From Ipomoea triloba (taxonomy: Eukaryota > Streptophyta > Magnoliopsida > Solanales > Convolvulaceae): 64,000 nt of DNA. The stretch spans positions 18,934,873 to 18,998,872 of the forward strand of contig NC_044930.1 in assembly GCF_003576645.1 (NCBI RefSeq), written 5' to 3'. The notes beneath the pieces are model-generated. The model did not search any database, was not told where the DNA came from, and saw only the letters and a list, made by a program, of their open reading frames with translations. Positions within the stretch are counted from its first letter, which is position 1. The number at the start of each line of letters is the position of its first letter. The translations under genes and the position numbers were made by a program. This document shows, piece by piece, positions 45,880-57,735 of this stretch.

Positions 45880-46170
45880 CTACACTAGTAGATGCGCATA
45901 ATCAGCAAGGTAACCTGGCAACTTATGCGTTCTCCTTAGCCTGTCTCTACCAAGTCCATGTTCTGCATGTATGACACTTGTATCACTTTCCTCTGTACGC
46001 ATGATGGAAGTATTACTCCCTTTGGTATGTGACACTGGTGTATCAATACCCCCACTTGAAGAAGACAACTTGTGCTCAAGGTGAAAACCAGGAAGGAGAT
46101 CAGAAAGCACGTCCATAGGCACCCAAATAGCCTCCTCAGGCGGCAAATCCGCCTAGTGAACTAGAACTTG
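45880..46170 (-). pseudogene. Chromovirus chromodomain
   Basis: Continues the integrase frame from beyond the Athila-type insertion. QVLVH, a stop in place of Trp, then ADLPPEEAIWVPMDVL and LPGFHLEHKLSSSSGGID match the C-terminal chromodomain of plant chromoviruses (pattern QVLVxWxxLPxEEAxWE ... FPxFxLEDK). Chromodomains of this family direct integration to modified histones. An 88-codon tail to 45880 has no recognised motif. TAG replaces the Trp codon at about 46154-46156, so it is not translated. Confidence 0.8.
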
Positions 46171-46175
46171 ATCTT

Positions 46176-47696
46176 TGATAAGCACTATTTTTATATTGAA
46201 TTTAAATTAGTTTTTATAATAAATTAGTTTTATTTATTTTACATTATATTTATTTTAAGCTTTATTTTATGTTTTACACTAATATAATAATTATATTAAT
46301 AATTAAGCTTAATAATTATTTTTGGACTTATTATTTCAAGGTGAAACTATAGTGGACTAATCTTTTTCCTTTTATATTAAATTGTTTAATTGTTTAATTG
46401 TTTAATTTAACATAACCTAATTAATTTAGTTGTTTCAGTAGCCGCCAATTCAAGCTTAATTAGTATATTATTATTATTTTAGTTTTATTTTCTTTTGGTC
46501 TTGTAGTACGTAGACTGCTGCAACCGAAAACAATTCACTTGCGACAATTGTGTCCATGAATTACTGCGAGGGAAATTCAATCAACCGCAAATTGCTGCAA
46601 CGTGTGATACGGAATGCTGCTGCGATGAATGTTGTCCACTAACGATGATTCAGGCACCGTGAATTGTTGCCAACCGAGAGATTTCATCCGCTAATTCCTA
46701 CCATGAATGGCAAAAATTAAGCCTAAATTAGTATAAATAGGTGTGATTTAATGTCAGGACAACACCCTCATCATTAGCAAGTAATGTTCTTTTGTCTTTC
46801 ATTTCTCACGTTAGTAACACATAAATACATATATACATTTTGTTTTTCTCTTTTATGAGATTAATATAAATGTATATTGTAAACACTCGTACGATGTACT
46901 GCTGAGTTCTTATTTTTTCAATTCGAGGATTATTGAAGTTTGATTCTACAAGACCAGTAAGCTTTATTTAGCCTAAATTATTCTTTGCACTTTATTATCT
47001 ATATATCTTCTGTTATATTCATATATATGATTTATTGCTTGATTAATTGTTGCAATAGGGCCCATTGTTCAATTGTCAAGTTATTAAATTGCTAGTCAGA
47101 ACCTTGAATCCGTAATTGTTTAAGTGTTTTTATGTTAGTAGCAAATAGCACAATTTGATTATAACTGATTTTCGTTTTGTGTTATGGAGATATATAGTCT
47201 AGCTTAAATGAACCGAGCTTGTGAGTTTGTTGGCTAGGATTGGTAGTCTTTCTAATTCGATAATGCTGTTAGTAAATTAAATCCTAAGAGCTTGTTTAGG
47301 GTTGTTTATTAGCTAGGGAAGTAATTAAAGAGCTTGTTTTAATTACCGACGAAGTAAGGAAAGACAGGTTGTTAGAGCTTGTTAATAACCATAACCAATC
47401 TAGTAAAGAGTAAAGTTAATTTGGCTTGCATATCAATATCTGTCTTGTTAGAATTAAATTGATATTATTCCTTGGGTTGGATACTATTTGCCATTGACAT
47501 TTATTTGATAATTAATTGCTATTTGATATTATTTTCCATTTTATTGTTGCTATTTAAGTTTCGATTCTCATTTCATTATTTATTAAATCTATTGCTAAAG
47601 ATAAGTCTAACCAGTCTCTGTGGATACGACCTTACTCGTCGCTATTACAATTCATAAGAGTAAGTATTTATTATTTGTTGGTTTCGACACCCATCA
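46176..47696 (+). repeat. Athila-type element 5' LTR
   Basis: 1521 bp, TG ... CA. Contains GTATAAATAGG (TATA at 46732-46740) about 560 bp from its start. Aligns with 54187-55707 without gaps as far as read. Confidence 0.95.
46732..46740 (+). promoter_or_regulatory. TATA box of the Athila-type LTR
   Basis: TATAAATAG in an otherwise ordered U3 region, with the identical site in the 3' LTR at 54743-54751. Transcription start expected ~30 bp downstream. Confidence 0.6.
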
Positions 47697-47702
47697 AATT
47701 TC

Positions 47703-47720
47703 TGGCGCCGTTGCCGGGGA
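47703..47720 (+). promoter_or_regulatory. Primer-binding site (tRNA-Asp type)
   Basis: TGGCGCCGTTGCCGGGGA, six bases after the LTR end, complements the 3' terminus of plant tRNA-Asp. Confidence 0.85.
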
Positions 47721-47745
47721 TTGGTGTCAATTTAGATTTATTTTT

Positions 47746-49100
47746 ATGCCACGTTCTTCTCGTACGGGTCAATTGCAATACGATCCTGAGATTGAGAAGA
47801 CTGCTAAGAAGTTAAGAAAGGAGACTAGATTACGTAAAAGTAGAGTACTTTCATCAACATCTGTTCAATCAACTACCACAACTGAATCAATTGCATCTTG
47901 TTGCGATTCTGAAAAAGAGCAAACAATGGCCGAACAACAAGTAGTGGCTGAAGAACAAAGAACTTTAAGGGAGCTTTCTGCACCAAATCTAAATCAATAA
48001 CCCCTCTGTATTCAACATCCTGCCTTAGAGGTTGGTTTTGAATTAAGGTCGGGTTTGATTCAACTACTCCCAACATTTCGTGGTCTTGAAAATGAAGATC
48101 CGCATAAGCACCTAAAGGAGTTCCACGTGGTGTATTCGAGCTTCAAACCGCAAAGAGTGACGGAAGATCAAATCAAACTACGTGCTTTCCCATTCTCATT
48201 AGCCGATAGAGCAAAGGATTGGTTATTTTACCTTCCTTCAGGCTCAATAAACACATGGGATGAAATGGTAAGATTATTTCTTGAAAAGTTTTTCCCAGCA
48301 TCACGAGCTGCCAGCATTAGAAGGGAAATATGTGGCATCAAACAAAGAGACACTGAGACTCTCCACGAGTACTGGGAACGTTTCAAGCAATTGTGTGCAA
48401 GTTGCCCTCAACATGGAGTTTCTGAACAGCTCCTCATTCAATACTTTTATGAGGGATTGCTTCCCATGGAAAGAAAGATGATGGATGCAGCTAGTGGAGG
48501 CGCTATAGTGAACAAAACTCCTCGTGAAGCTAGAGATTTGATATCCATAATGGCTGCCAATTCACAACAATTTGGATGTAGACAGGACACCCCTTCTAGA
48601 AGGGTGAATGAGGTAAACATTTCTTCTCTTGAGAATAAAGTATCTCACTTAACTACTCTTGTTCAACAGTTAGCTCTAGGAGGTACGCATCAGGTAAAAG
48701 CTTGTGGGATATGTGCTGCTACTGGACACCAAACTGACATGTGTCCGACACTTCAATATGATTCTTGTGAGCAAGCTAACGCAATTGGAGGGTTTCCAGG
48801 CCAACCACAACGAAATTATGATCCCTATTCAAATACATACAATCTAGGATGGAGGGATCATCCAAATTTCAGCTACAAGCCACGTCCACAATTTCCACAG
48901 TTTCAGCCTAGACAACCCATTCAACAACAACCTACATCTTCACAACAACCATCTTCTAATTCAAGTATGTCATTGGAGGATATTGTTAAGTCACTTGCCG
49001 CTAACACACAACAATTTCAACAGCAAACACAACAATTTCAGCAAGAAACAAGAACAAGTATTCAACACTTAGAAAGTCAGATGAGCCAGCTAGCATCTAC
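47746..49100 (+). pseudogene. Athila-type gag
   Basis: ATG at 47746 (MPRSSRTGQLQYDPEIEK). A TAA at 47998-48000 stands where Athila relatives have Gln; the frame continues in phase through 48055. Capsid words: LLPTFRGLENEDPHKHLKEF, FPFSLADRAKDWLFYLPSGS, MVRLFLEKFFPASRAA, ETLHEYWERFKQLCASCPQH and LIQYFYEGLLPMERKMMDAA, all typical of the retrotransposon gag domain. A CX2CX4HX4C zinc knuckle (CGICAATGHQTDMC) is at 48703-48744. A Gln/Pro-rich segment with QQFQQQT repeats (about 48870-49050) follows. Gag packages the element RNA. The single early stop would truncate the product to 84 residues. Confidence 0.9.
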
Positions 49101-50710
49101 CGTGAGTAGATTGGAATCTCAAGGTAAGTTACCCTCACAAACTATTGTAAACCCGAAGCAAAATGCAAGTGCAGTTACCTTGAGAAGTGGAAAAGAGTTG
49201 CCAGAACCTACTCAAGTGAGAAGCAAACACAACCGAGATGAAGAAAATGAAAAAGAATTCCATCCACCCCAAAATGATCAAAAGCTTGTCAAAGAAAGTC
49301 CAGAGACTTTGGTAATTCCTCCTCCTTTTCCTAGTAGATTGGCAAAATCAAAAAAGGTGGAAGAACAAAAAGAAATTCTGGAGACATTTCGAAAGGTTGA
49401 GGTAAATATTCCTTTACTAGATGCTATTAAACAAATTCCTCGATATGCTAAGTTTCTCAAAGAGTTATGCACAAACAAAAGAAAATTAAAAGGCAATGAA
49501 ATGGTGAGCATGGGAGAAAATATTTCTGCCGTTTTACAAAAAAAGTTGCCTCCTAAATGCAAAGATCCAGGTATGTTCACTATCCCTTGCAAAATTGGAA
49601 ATGTTAACGTTGAAAAAGCAATGTTAGATCTAGGAGCTTCAATTAATGTGATGCCTTTATCTATTTACTCATCTTTAAATGTTGGTTCCTTAAAAGAAAC
49701 TGGTGTAATTGTTCAACTTGCTGATAGATCTAATGTTTATCCTGTCGGGGTTCTAGAGGATGTTTTAGTACAAGTTGATGGATTGATTTTTCCAGCTGAT
49801 TTTTATGTGTTAGACATGGAAAAAGACAATTCTCCAAATTCTTCATTGATCTTATTAGGAAGGCCATTTTTGAAAACATCTAAAACTAAAATTGATGTGC
49901 ATGGTGGTACGCTCACAATGGAATTTGATGGTGCACTCATAAAGTTTAACATTTATAATGCCATGAAATATCCTGATGATGTGTCATATGTTTCTCTAAT
50001 AGATGCTGTCGACCCTCTCGTGCAGAAAATTTCTTATTTGACTGATAATGATGCCTTAGAGGTGGCACTAAACATGAATTTTACCCCAGATGGATTAAAG
50101 AAAATCATGAATCAGTTTTCTTTGAATTTTGAGTTGCAGGATATTGTTCATGAGTTGGAATCACTAAAGCCAATTCAATATAACGTTCATTATATTGAAT
50201 TGCCTACATCTAGCACAAAACTCCTGCCTTCTGTTATACAGGCTCCAAAGATAGAACTGAAACCATTGCCAGATCATCTAAAGTATGCATTCTTAGGGGA
50301 TGGAGAGACTCTTCCCGTGCTAATTTCCAACAAATTGTCTACATTGGAAGAAGAAAAGTTGGTCCGAGTGCTTAGAGAATATAAGGAAGCTATAGGTTGG
50401 ACTATAGCTGACATTAAGGGATTGAGCCCTTCTACTTGTATGCACCGGATATTGTTGGAAGATGATTGTAAACCTTCTAAACAACCCCAGCGCCGATTGA
50501 ACCCACCCATGATGGAAGTGGTTAAGAAAGAGATCCTGAAACTCCTTGATGCAGGTATAATCTATCCAATTTCGGATAGCAAATGGGTAAGTCCTGTGCA
50601 CGTTGTCCTAAAGAAAACAGGTATAACAGTGATAGAAAATGATGATGGAGAGTTGGTACCCACTCGTATTCAAAATGGGTGGTGAATGTGTGTAGATTAC
50701 AGGAAATTAA
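49101..50710 (+). pseudogene. Athila-type protease and truncated RT start
   Basis: In frame with gag. A charged linker leads to the aspartic protease: FTIPCKIGNVNVEKAMLDLGASINVMP has D-L-G-A-S at the active site (49627-49641), with LLGRPFLKTSKTKIDV as the second conserved block. The Athila lineage commonly has DLGAS-type sites. The RT N-terminus follows (KLLDAGIIYPISDSKWVSP, VPTRIQNGW). A TGA at 50683-50685 replaces an Arg codon, then VDYRKLNA, after which the sequence jumps directly to the RT connection region near 50711. The RT fingers and palm, with both catalytic boxes, are deleted. Confidence 0.88.
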
Positions 50711-51700
50711 ATGCAATCTTTGCCTTACCCTACTAGTGTACGGGAGGTTCGTTCTTTTCTTGGTCATGCAGGTTTCTACAGGAGATTTATAAAGGATTTC
50801 TCAAAGATTAGCAATCCATTGTGCCGATTGTTGCAAAAAGATGTGACATTTGAATTCGATGATGTATGCAAAAATTCATTTGATGCATTAAAAGATATGT
50901 TGACATCCGCACCAATAATTCAGTCACCAAATTGGGATCTTCCATTCGAACTTATGTGTGATGCCAGCAATTATGCAGTTGGTGCTGTACTTGGGCAAAA
51001 AGTTGGAAGAGTTTCACACGTTATCTATTATGCTTCAAGAACACTTGATATTGCACAAAGCAATTATACCACAACAGAAAAAGAACTTTTAGCTATTGTC
51101 TTCGCTTTAGAAAAATTTCGTTCGTATTTACTTGGTACTAAAGTGATTGTTTATTCTGACCATGTAGCTCTAAAGTACTTGCTTTCAAAGAAAGAAGCAA
51201 AGCCCAGACTTATTCGATGGATGCTCTTATTACAAGAGTTTAACTTGGAGATACGAGATAAAAAGGGTGCAGAAAATTTAGTTGCTGATCACCTTAGCAG
51301 GCTGATCACAAGTGAAAAACCTTCGCCATTACAAGATGATTTTCCTGATGAACATCTTTTTTCTGTCCAAAAGACAATTCCCTGGTATGCTGATATTGTG
51401 AATTACTTAGTTACCAGAACATTACCCGCTGATTTATCTAAATCTCAAAAAGATAAAATAAAGAGTGATGCTAAATACTACGTTTGGGATGACCCTTATT
51501 TGTGGAAGCATTGTTCTGATCAAATAATCCGCAGGTGTGTATCTCAAGAAGAAATTCCTTCCATTTTGAATTTTTGTCATTCATATGCATGTGGAGGACA
51601 TTTTGGTCCAAAAAGAACAGCTCGTAAAGTGTTGGAATGTGGTTTATTTTGGCCATCTCTATTCCATGATTGCTATATGTTTTGCAAAACATGTGAATAG
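50711..51700 (+). pseudogene. Athila-type RT connection, RNase H, integrase zinc region
   Basis: An open frame of 329 codons. It begins inside the RT thumb/connection ([35 protein letters not shown]). The RNase H follows: [18 protein letters not shown] (first Asp), [19 protein letters not shown] (Glu) and [14 protein letters not shown] (Asp), then LVADHLSRL. The integrase zinc domain shows [19 protein letters not shown] with [16 protein letters not shown], where TAG (51698-51700) stands between the Cys pair residues. The ATG-like start at 50711 is an artefact of the deletion, not a true start. Confidence 0.88.
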
Positions 51701-52678
51701 TGTCAAAAAACTGGAAATTTGGGTTATAGGGATCAAATGCCACTTACCCCTATTCTTGTTTGTGAAATATTTGATGTTTGGGGTATTGATTTTATGGGAC
51801 CTTTTCCTTCTTCTTACCATAATGTCTACATTATTCTTGCTGTCGATTATGTGTCAAAGTGGGTCGAAGCCAAGGCTACCCGGACTGACTCTGCTAAAGT
51901 TGTTGTTGAGTTTGTTAAATCTAATATTTTTGCCAGGTTTGGGATGCCAAGATCAATAATAAGCGACCGTGGAACTCATTTTTGGAATAGAATGGTGGAA
52001 GAATTGATGAAAAAGTATGATGTTACTCACCGTATTTCTACAGGTTACCATCCACAATGCAATGGACAAGCCGAAATCTCAAACAAGGAAATCAAGTCCA
52101 TACTTGAAAAGACTGTTAACCCAAACAGGAAAGATTGGAGTACACGACTTGATGATGCTTTATGGGCTTATCGAACAGCCTACAAAACTCCAATAGGTAT
52201 GTTTCCTTATCGTTTAGTATTTGGTAAACCGTGCCACCTTCCAGTTGAGTTGGAACACAAGGCGTATTGGGCCGTTAAGCAATGTAACATGAGGATGGAT
52301 GAAACTGGTTCGTTGAGGAAGTTGCAGCTGCAAGAGCTTGAAGAAATTCGTAATGATGCATACGAAAGCTCTAGAATTTACAAGGAAAAAACAAAAGCAT
52401 TTCATGATCAAAAGATTTCCAGGAAAATATTTTCTATTGGTCAAAAAGTTTTACTTTATCATTCTAGATTGAAACTATTTCCTGGTAAATTACGCTCTAG
52501 ATGGGTAGGACCTTTTGTTGTCACTAATGTTTTTCCTCATGGTGTAGTTGAAATACACAGTTTAGAAACTAGAAAAACTTTTAAAGTGAATGGTCATCGT
52601 TTAAAGCCATTTTATGAAGGTTTTCAGGCATATAACGTTGAGGAGATTGGTTTGCAGTACCCCGTTTATGAAGATTGA
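51701..52678 (+). pseudogene. Athila-type integrase core and C-terminus
   Basis: Same phase as the preceding segment. Catalytic D-D-E residues are present in [27 protein letters not shown] and [37 protein letters not shown] and [20 protein letters not shown] follow, then a C-terminal DNA-binding region ([41 protein letters not shown]). No chromodomain, as expected for Athila/Tat. The frame ends with TGA at 52676-52678. This part alone looks intact (about 320 residues). Confidence 0.9.
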
Positions 52679-54186
52679 AAGGAGATGATGTCCAGCCAGT
52701 GACATGCCACTTATAATCAGGGGAGTTTGTTCCATTCTTTAAATAAATTTGTTTACTTGTCTTAATTTTTTTAATTTTATTCAACAATTGAGGACAATGT
52801 TGAGAATAAGTGTGGGGAGGGGATATGATTATTTTCTTATTTTCTTCTCGTCAAAAAAAAAAATCTTTCTTTTTCTACTAATATTTTTCAAAAATTAAAA
52901 ATAAAAATAATAGTATTTTTACTAAAATTCATAGCATAATTGAATAATTGATCTTGCATATTATGAGTATTTAATTAGTGTTTTGTTTGATATGGTGGTG
53001 GCTAAACTAACCAAGCATGAACCTGTGAGATATTTGAGCCTTTGACTGACACTTCAGTCCAATATTTTATTCTTGTGTGAATCTTCCATGAATTTGTATC
53101 TCTAGAACTTGCCTTGATTCTCTTTAAAGCTAATTTGATTCATGCATGATCTTAATATGATTAAGGCCATCTTTGATTTTTAGCCTCACTAGCCAAATAA
53201 GCCTGTTCATACCCTAATTATTCTCCTTTGTCAGCCACTTTGAGCCTGTTAACCGTATTTTTGTTCTTATTGAACCACACATTATAAGCCCCATACCTGA
53301 AATTAATTTCCTTAACCTTGTCCGGAGGACTAGGGGAGCTTTGATTGAGTAAATGCATATGGATTGAGTGCGTGGAAAGAGGTTGGCAAAGAAAGTATCT
53401 ATATGAGTGAGAATAACAATTGTCATTGGAGTTCTATGAGCTTTTTGGTTGGTATCTTCAAAAGAAAAAAATGAGTTGATGTAGTTGTTTCATTTGAGGT
53501 TGTTTCTAAACTAAAGAGGGTGAAATGTATGATGGAAAGTGTCTTTCTTCTTCTACCAAAAAAAAAAAAAAAAGAAGGAAAAAAAACGAAAGTAGTAGTA
53601 CATAAAAGAGAAAAAGAGAAAATGAAATTATCATTTTTGGTTGTTATTAGTAGTCCTGCAGAATAAGATATGAATAGTTTATGGTCTCATGGGATGTGAT
53701 AGTTTATTTGGTTGGAGTTGAGCTATCAAAATAACAAGAGTGATTGGGTTCATATGGTCTTTATTTTTGAGTTAGTTCATTCAATCATGCTCCTCTAGTT
53801 TTGAAGGCTTTTTGAACTACTTTTCCAAATAATTCCTACCCTTTGCCCTAGGCCCCATTACAACCTGGAAGAAAGTTCTTATGATTTGATCATGCATGTT
53901 ATCTTGTAGTGAAGAATGAGAAGATATGCAAGCCTATGGTAGAGCATTTCTATAGGAATTGATTTGAGTGAAATTTATACACCCTTCAAACACTTTTGAG
54001 TGACGAGTGATATACCCGTGAGGGCTTGGTTATTTAGTTTACTCCATTTTCAAATAAACTGCTAACTAATTATTTATAATGTGCTTGAGACCAATGTTCA
54101 TGAAGTGTTATGAGTTTTTATATATTTATATTTTCTTAAATAATGTCTTTGCTTGAGGACAAGCAAATGGTTAGTGTGGAGAATTT
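52679..54186 (+). other. Athila-type 3' region without a gene
   Basis: No env-like or other frame of note. The motif TTGAGGACAA ... AGTGTGG occurs twice: at 52788-52822, followed by GGGAGGGG, and at 54153-54182, just before the 3' LTR. The second is the expected polypurine-tract position but is interrupted (GTGTGGAGAATTT). An A-rich purine tract lies at about 53560-53592. The length suggests an env-like gene may once have been here. Confidence 0.6.
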
Positions 54187-55707
54187 TGATAAGCACTATT
54201 TTTATATTGAATTTAAATTAGTTTTTATAATAAATTAGTTTTATTTATTTTACATTATATTTATTTTAAGCTTTATTTTATATTTTACACTAATATAATA
54301 ATTATATTAATAATTAAGCTTAATAATTATTTTTGGACTTATTATTTCAAGGTGAAACTATAGTGGACTAATCTTTTTCCTTTTATATTAAATTGTTTAA
54401 TTGTTTAATTGTTTAATTTAACATAACCTAATTAATTTAGTTGTTTCAGTAGCCGCCAATTCAAGCTTAATTAGTATATTATTATTATTTTAGTTTTATT
54501 TTCTTTTGGTCTTGTAGTACGTAGACTGCTGCAACCGAAAACAATTCACTTGCGACAATTGTGTCCATGAATTACTGCGAGGGAAATTCAATCAACCGCA
54601 AATTGCTGCAACGTGTGATACGGAATGCTGCTGCGATGAATGCTGTCCACTAACGATGATTCAGGCACCGTGAATTGCTGCCAACCGAGAGATTTCATCC
54701 GCTAATTCCTACCATGAATGGCAAAAATTAAGCCTAAATTAGTATAAATAGGTGTGATTTAATGTCAGGACAACACCCTCATCATTAGCAAGTAATGTTC
54801 TTTTGTCTTTCATTTCTCACGTTAGTAACACATAAATACATATATACATTTTGTTTTTCTCTTTTATGAGATTAATATAAATGTATATTGTAAACACTCG
54901 TACGATGTACTGCTGAGTTCTTATTTTTTCAATTCGAGGATTATTGAAGTTTGATTCTACAAGACCAGTAAGCTTTATTTAGCCTAAATTATTCTTTGCA
55001 CTTTATTATCTATATATCTTCTGTTATATTCATATATATGATTTATTGCTTGATTAATTGTTGCAATAGGGCCCATTGTTCAATTGTCAAGTTATTAAAT
55101 TGCTAGTCAGAACCTTGAATCCGTAATTGTTTAAGTGTTTTGATGTTAGTAGCAAATAGCACAATTTGATTATAACTGATTTTCGTTTTGTGTTATGGAG
55201 ATATATAGTCTAGCTTAAATGAACCGAGCTTGTGAGTTTGTTGGCTAGGATTGGTAGTCTTTCTAATTCGATAATGCTGTTAGTAAATTAAATCCTAAGA
55301 GCTTGTTTAGGGTTGTTTATTAGCTAGGGAAGTAATTAAAGAGCTTGTTTTAATTACCGACGAAGTAAGGAAAGACAGGTTGTTAGAGCTTGTTAATAAC
55401 CATAACCAATCTTGTAAAGAGTAAAGTTAATTTGGCTTGCATATCAATATCTGTCTTGTTAGAATTAAACTGATATTATTCCTTGGGTTGGATACTATTT
55501 GCCATTGACATTTATTTGATAATTAATTGCTATTTGATATTATTTTCCATTTTATTGTTGCTATTTAAGTTTCGATTCTCATTTCATTATTTATTAAATC
55601 TATTGCTAAAGATAAGTCTAACCAGTCTCTGTGGATACGACCTTACTCGTCGCTATTACAATTCATAAGAGTAAGTATTTATTATTTGTTGGTTTCGACA
55701 CCCATCA
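54187..55707 (+). repeat. Athila-type element 3' LTR
   Basis: Counterpart of 46176-47696. Six single-base differences noted by eye (for example near 54281, 54645, 54680, 55142, 55412 and 55471). Confidence 0.95.
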
Positions 55708-55712
55708 ATCTT

Positions 55713-56690
55713 CAAGTGATCCTCCATGAAGGACAAATCATGAGTCAATTATATTTAACGGTGTTGATGAGACATCCTGAAGGAAATCAATTGGAAGAGG
55801 GGAAGGTGACGAATTAGTAACACCACCCTTGTAAGGTTTCAGAAGCGACACATGAAAAACAAGATGAATCTTCGTTGACGGTGGAAGCTGCAAACGATAT
55901 GCCACGGCTCCAACACGCTCCATAATTTTAAACGGACCGAAGTAGCGAGCGCCTAATTTAGGAAAAGGACTCTTAGCAACTAACAATTGTCGAAATGGTT
56001 GTAGTTTAACCCAAACCATATCGCCAATCGTGTATTCCACCTCACGACGCTTACGATTAGCCATTTGAACCATTCGATGCTGGGCATCAGCTATATTCTC
56101 TTTGAGTTTCGCCAGAAGTGCATTACGCTCAGTCAAGAGATCCTCTAATGCACTAATATTAGTGGAATTCGGGGCATAATGTGGAATGACCAGAGGAAGT
56201 CGACCATACAAAGCCTGAAATGGGCACATCTTGAGGCTATGGTTGTAGTTGCTATTGTAGCAGAACTCTGCCCAACTCATTAACGAAAGCCATGTGGTCG
56301 GTCTATCACTCTTAAAAGCACGAAGATATTGTTCAATTCCCCTATTTACCACTTCTGTCTGACCATCTGTTTGCAGGTGGTAGTATTGTGCCGGAGACTT
56401 GTACCGCTAAATTCAAACAAAGTCGCCCAAAAAGTACTGACAAAAATTGGATCACGGTCTAATATAATAGAAGTCGGAAATCCATGGTGTTTGACAACAA
56501 TATCGATGAATAATTGAGCCGCCTTCTTGGCTGTGAAATGGGTTGGTAATACTCCAAAATGAGCATATTTCGTGAGACGGTCGACCACGACCACTACCAG
56601 GGTGGTAGGCCAACAATAAAATCCATCGTGAGCTTGCCCCACACTGAGTCCGAAATTGGCAGTGGTTGTAGCAGACCAGCGGGCGCGCTT
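55713..56690 (-). pseudogene. Chromovirus integrase
   Basis: On the minus strand, VVVVDRLTKYAHFGVLPTHF (integrase core start), HHGFPTSIILDRDPIFVSTF (second catalytic Asp in LDRDP), then after a frame change near 56350 GIEQYLRAFKSDRPTTWLSL, WAEFCYNSNYNHSLKMCPF, FQALYGRLP, GDMVWVKLQPFRQ and PPSTKIHLVFHVSLLKPYKG. These are the usual chromovirus integrase core and C-terminus. The first catalytic Asp and the Glu are lost or displaced by mutations (the NGQxE part is disrupted around the frame change). A TGA follows the conserved LNIIDS. Confidence 0.85.
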
Positions 56691-56699
56691 GTTAAGAAC

Positions 56700-57735
56700 T
56701 TAGTTTGTTGACATGTCAAACAAGAGACAACGAAATTTGCCACATCTCGTCGCATGTGTTGCCAGAAAAATAGCGTAGATAATCAGACCAAAGTACGTTT
56801 GATTCCAGAATGCCCAGCCACCTTGGACGAATGAAATTCCCGCAACAGGGTGGGTTTTAAAGATGAGTGGCAATTGGCAGCTGATATAGTAGCGATTGCA
56901 ATAAAATAGAATATCGTTTCGACGAGAGAAGTCTACTGGTAATGTGTTATCATCTATGCGTTGGTGGAGAGCCTTAACATCTTCTAATTCTTTATTCTCT
57001 TCCCGTAGAATTTCCAAGAATTCGAACACATGCCAACTAGCAATCATCATCACTAAAGCACCCTCATGCAAACAGGATAAAGCATCCGCAACAACATTTG
57101 TTTTCCCGGGTTTGTATTCGATTCGAAAATCATAACCCATGAGTTTGTGGATAAACTTTTGCTGTTCAGGGGTGTGAACCTTTTGGGGCAAGAGTTCTTT
57201 AAGACTGAAATGATCTGTCTTCACAATGAAGGAACCTCCAAGCAAGTAGTGGCTCCATTTTTGGATTGCTGCGGTCAAAGCCTGTAATTCCTTTTGATAG
57301 GTCGATGTTGATTGCCATTTTCCGTCCATTTTCTTACTGAAATAAGATATAGGGTGGCCGTGTTGCATGAGAACCGCCCCTAAACCAGTGCCTGATGCAT
57401 CGACTTCTACTACGAAAGGCTTCATGAAATCCGGTAAACTCAAAACAGGGCTAGAAGCCAATGCAGCCTTGAGAGATTTTAAGGTATCATCAGCATCGAG
57501 ACCCCACTTGGAAGCTTCCTCTTTTAGTAGATCTGTAAGTGGAGTGGCAATGTCAGCAAACCCTTTAATAAATCGACGGTAATAACCAGCTAACCCAAGG
57601 AACCCTCGCAACTGTTTGGTGCTCATCGGAACTGGCCACGAGAGGATTGCCTCAATTTTTCTAGGACCCATGTGAAGCTGCCCTTGATGAATGATGTGCC
57701 CAAGATAATCGATAGAATCTCGACCAACTATCGAT
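56700..57735 (-). pseudogene. Chromovirus RT connection and RNase H
   Basis: Begins at the deletion junction with the YLGHIIHQG remnant of the RT end, then KIEAILSWPVPMSTKQLRGF, LAGYYRRFIKGFADIATPL (connection), FVVEVDASGTGLGAVLMQHG (RNase H Asp), YQKELQALTAAIQKWSHYLL (Glu), FIVKTDHFSLKELL (Asp) and YKPGKTNVVADALSCL. A degenerate zinc region closes it. About 323 codons are open, so the RNase H is the best-kept part. The upstream RT palm is missing. Confidence 0.88.

Larger units (their letters stand above)
46176..55707 (+). mobile_element. Athila-type Ty3/gypsy element, young but defective
   Basis: Two 1521 bp LTRs (46176-47696, 54187-55707) begin TGATAAGCAC and end CACCCATCA and differ at about six positions by eye. 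ATCTT flanks both sides exactly (46171-46175, 55708-55712). The primer-binding site TGGCGCCGTTGCCGGGGA complements the 3' end of plant tRNA-Asp, the usual Athila primer. Gag, protease, an RT truncated at both core motifs, RNase H and integrase follow in gypsy order, then 1.5 kb without a gene. Stops at 47998-48000, 50683-50685 and 51698-51700 and the missing RT core mean this copy could not supply its own enzymes. High LTR identity indicates recent insertion, so trans-mobilisation is likely. Confidence 0.93.

Noticed and set aside
47620..48000. Start of gag upstream of 47746
   Set aside because: The upstream in-frame part lies in the LTR and primer-binding site; the ATG at 47746 after the primer site is the sensible start.
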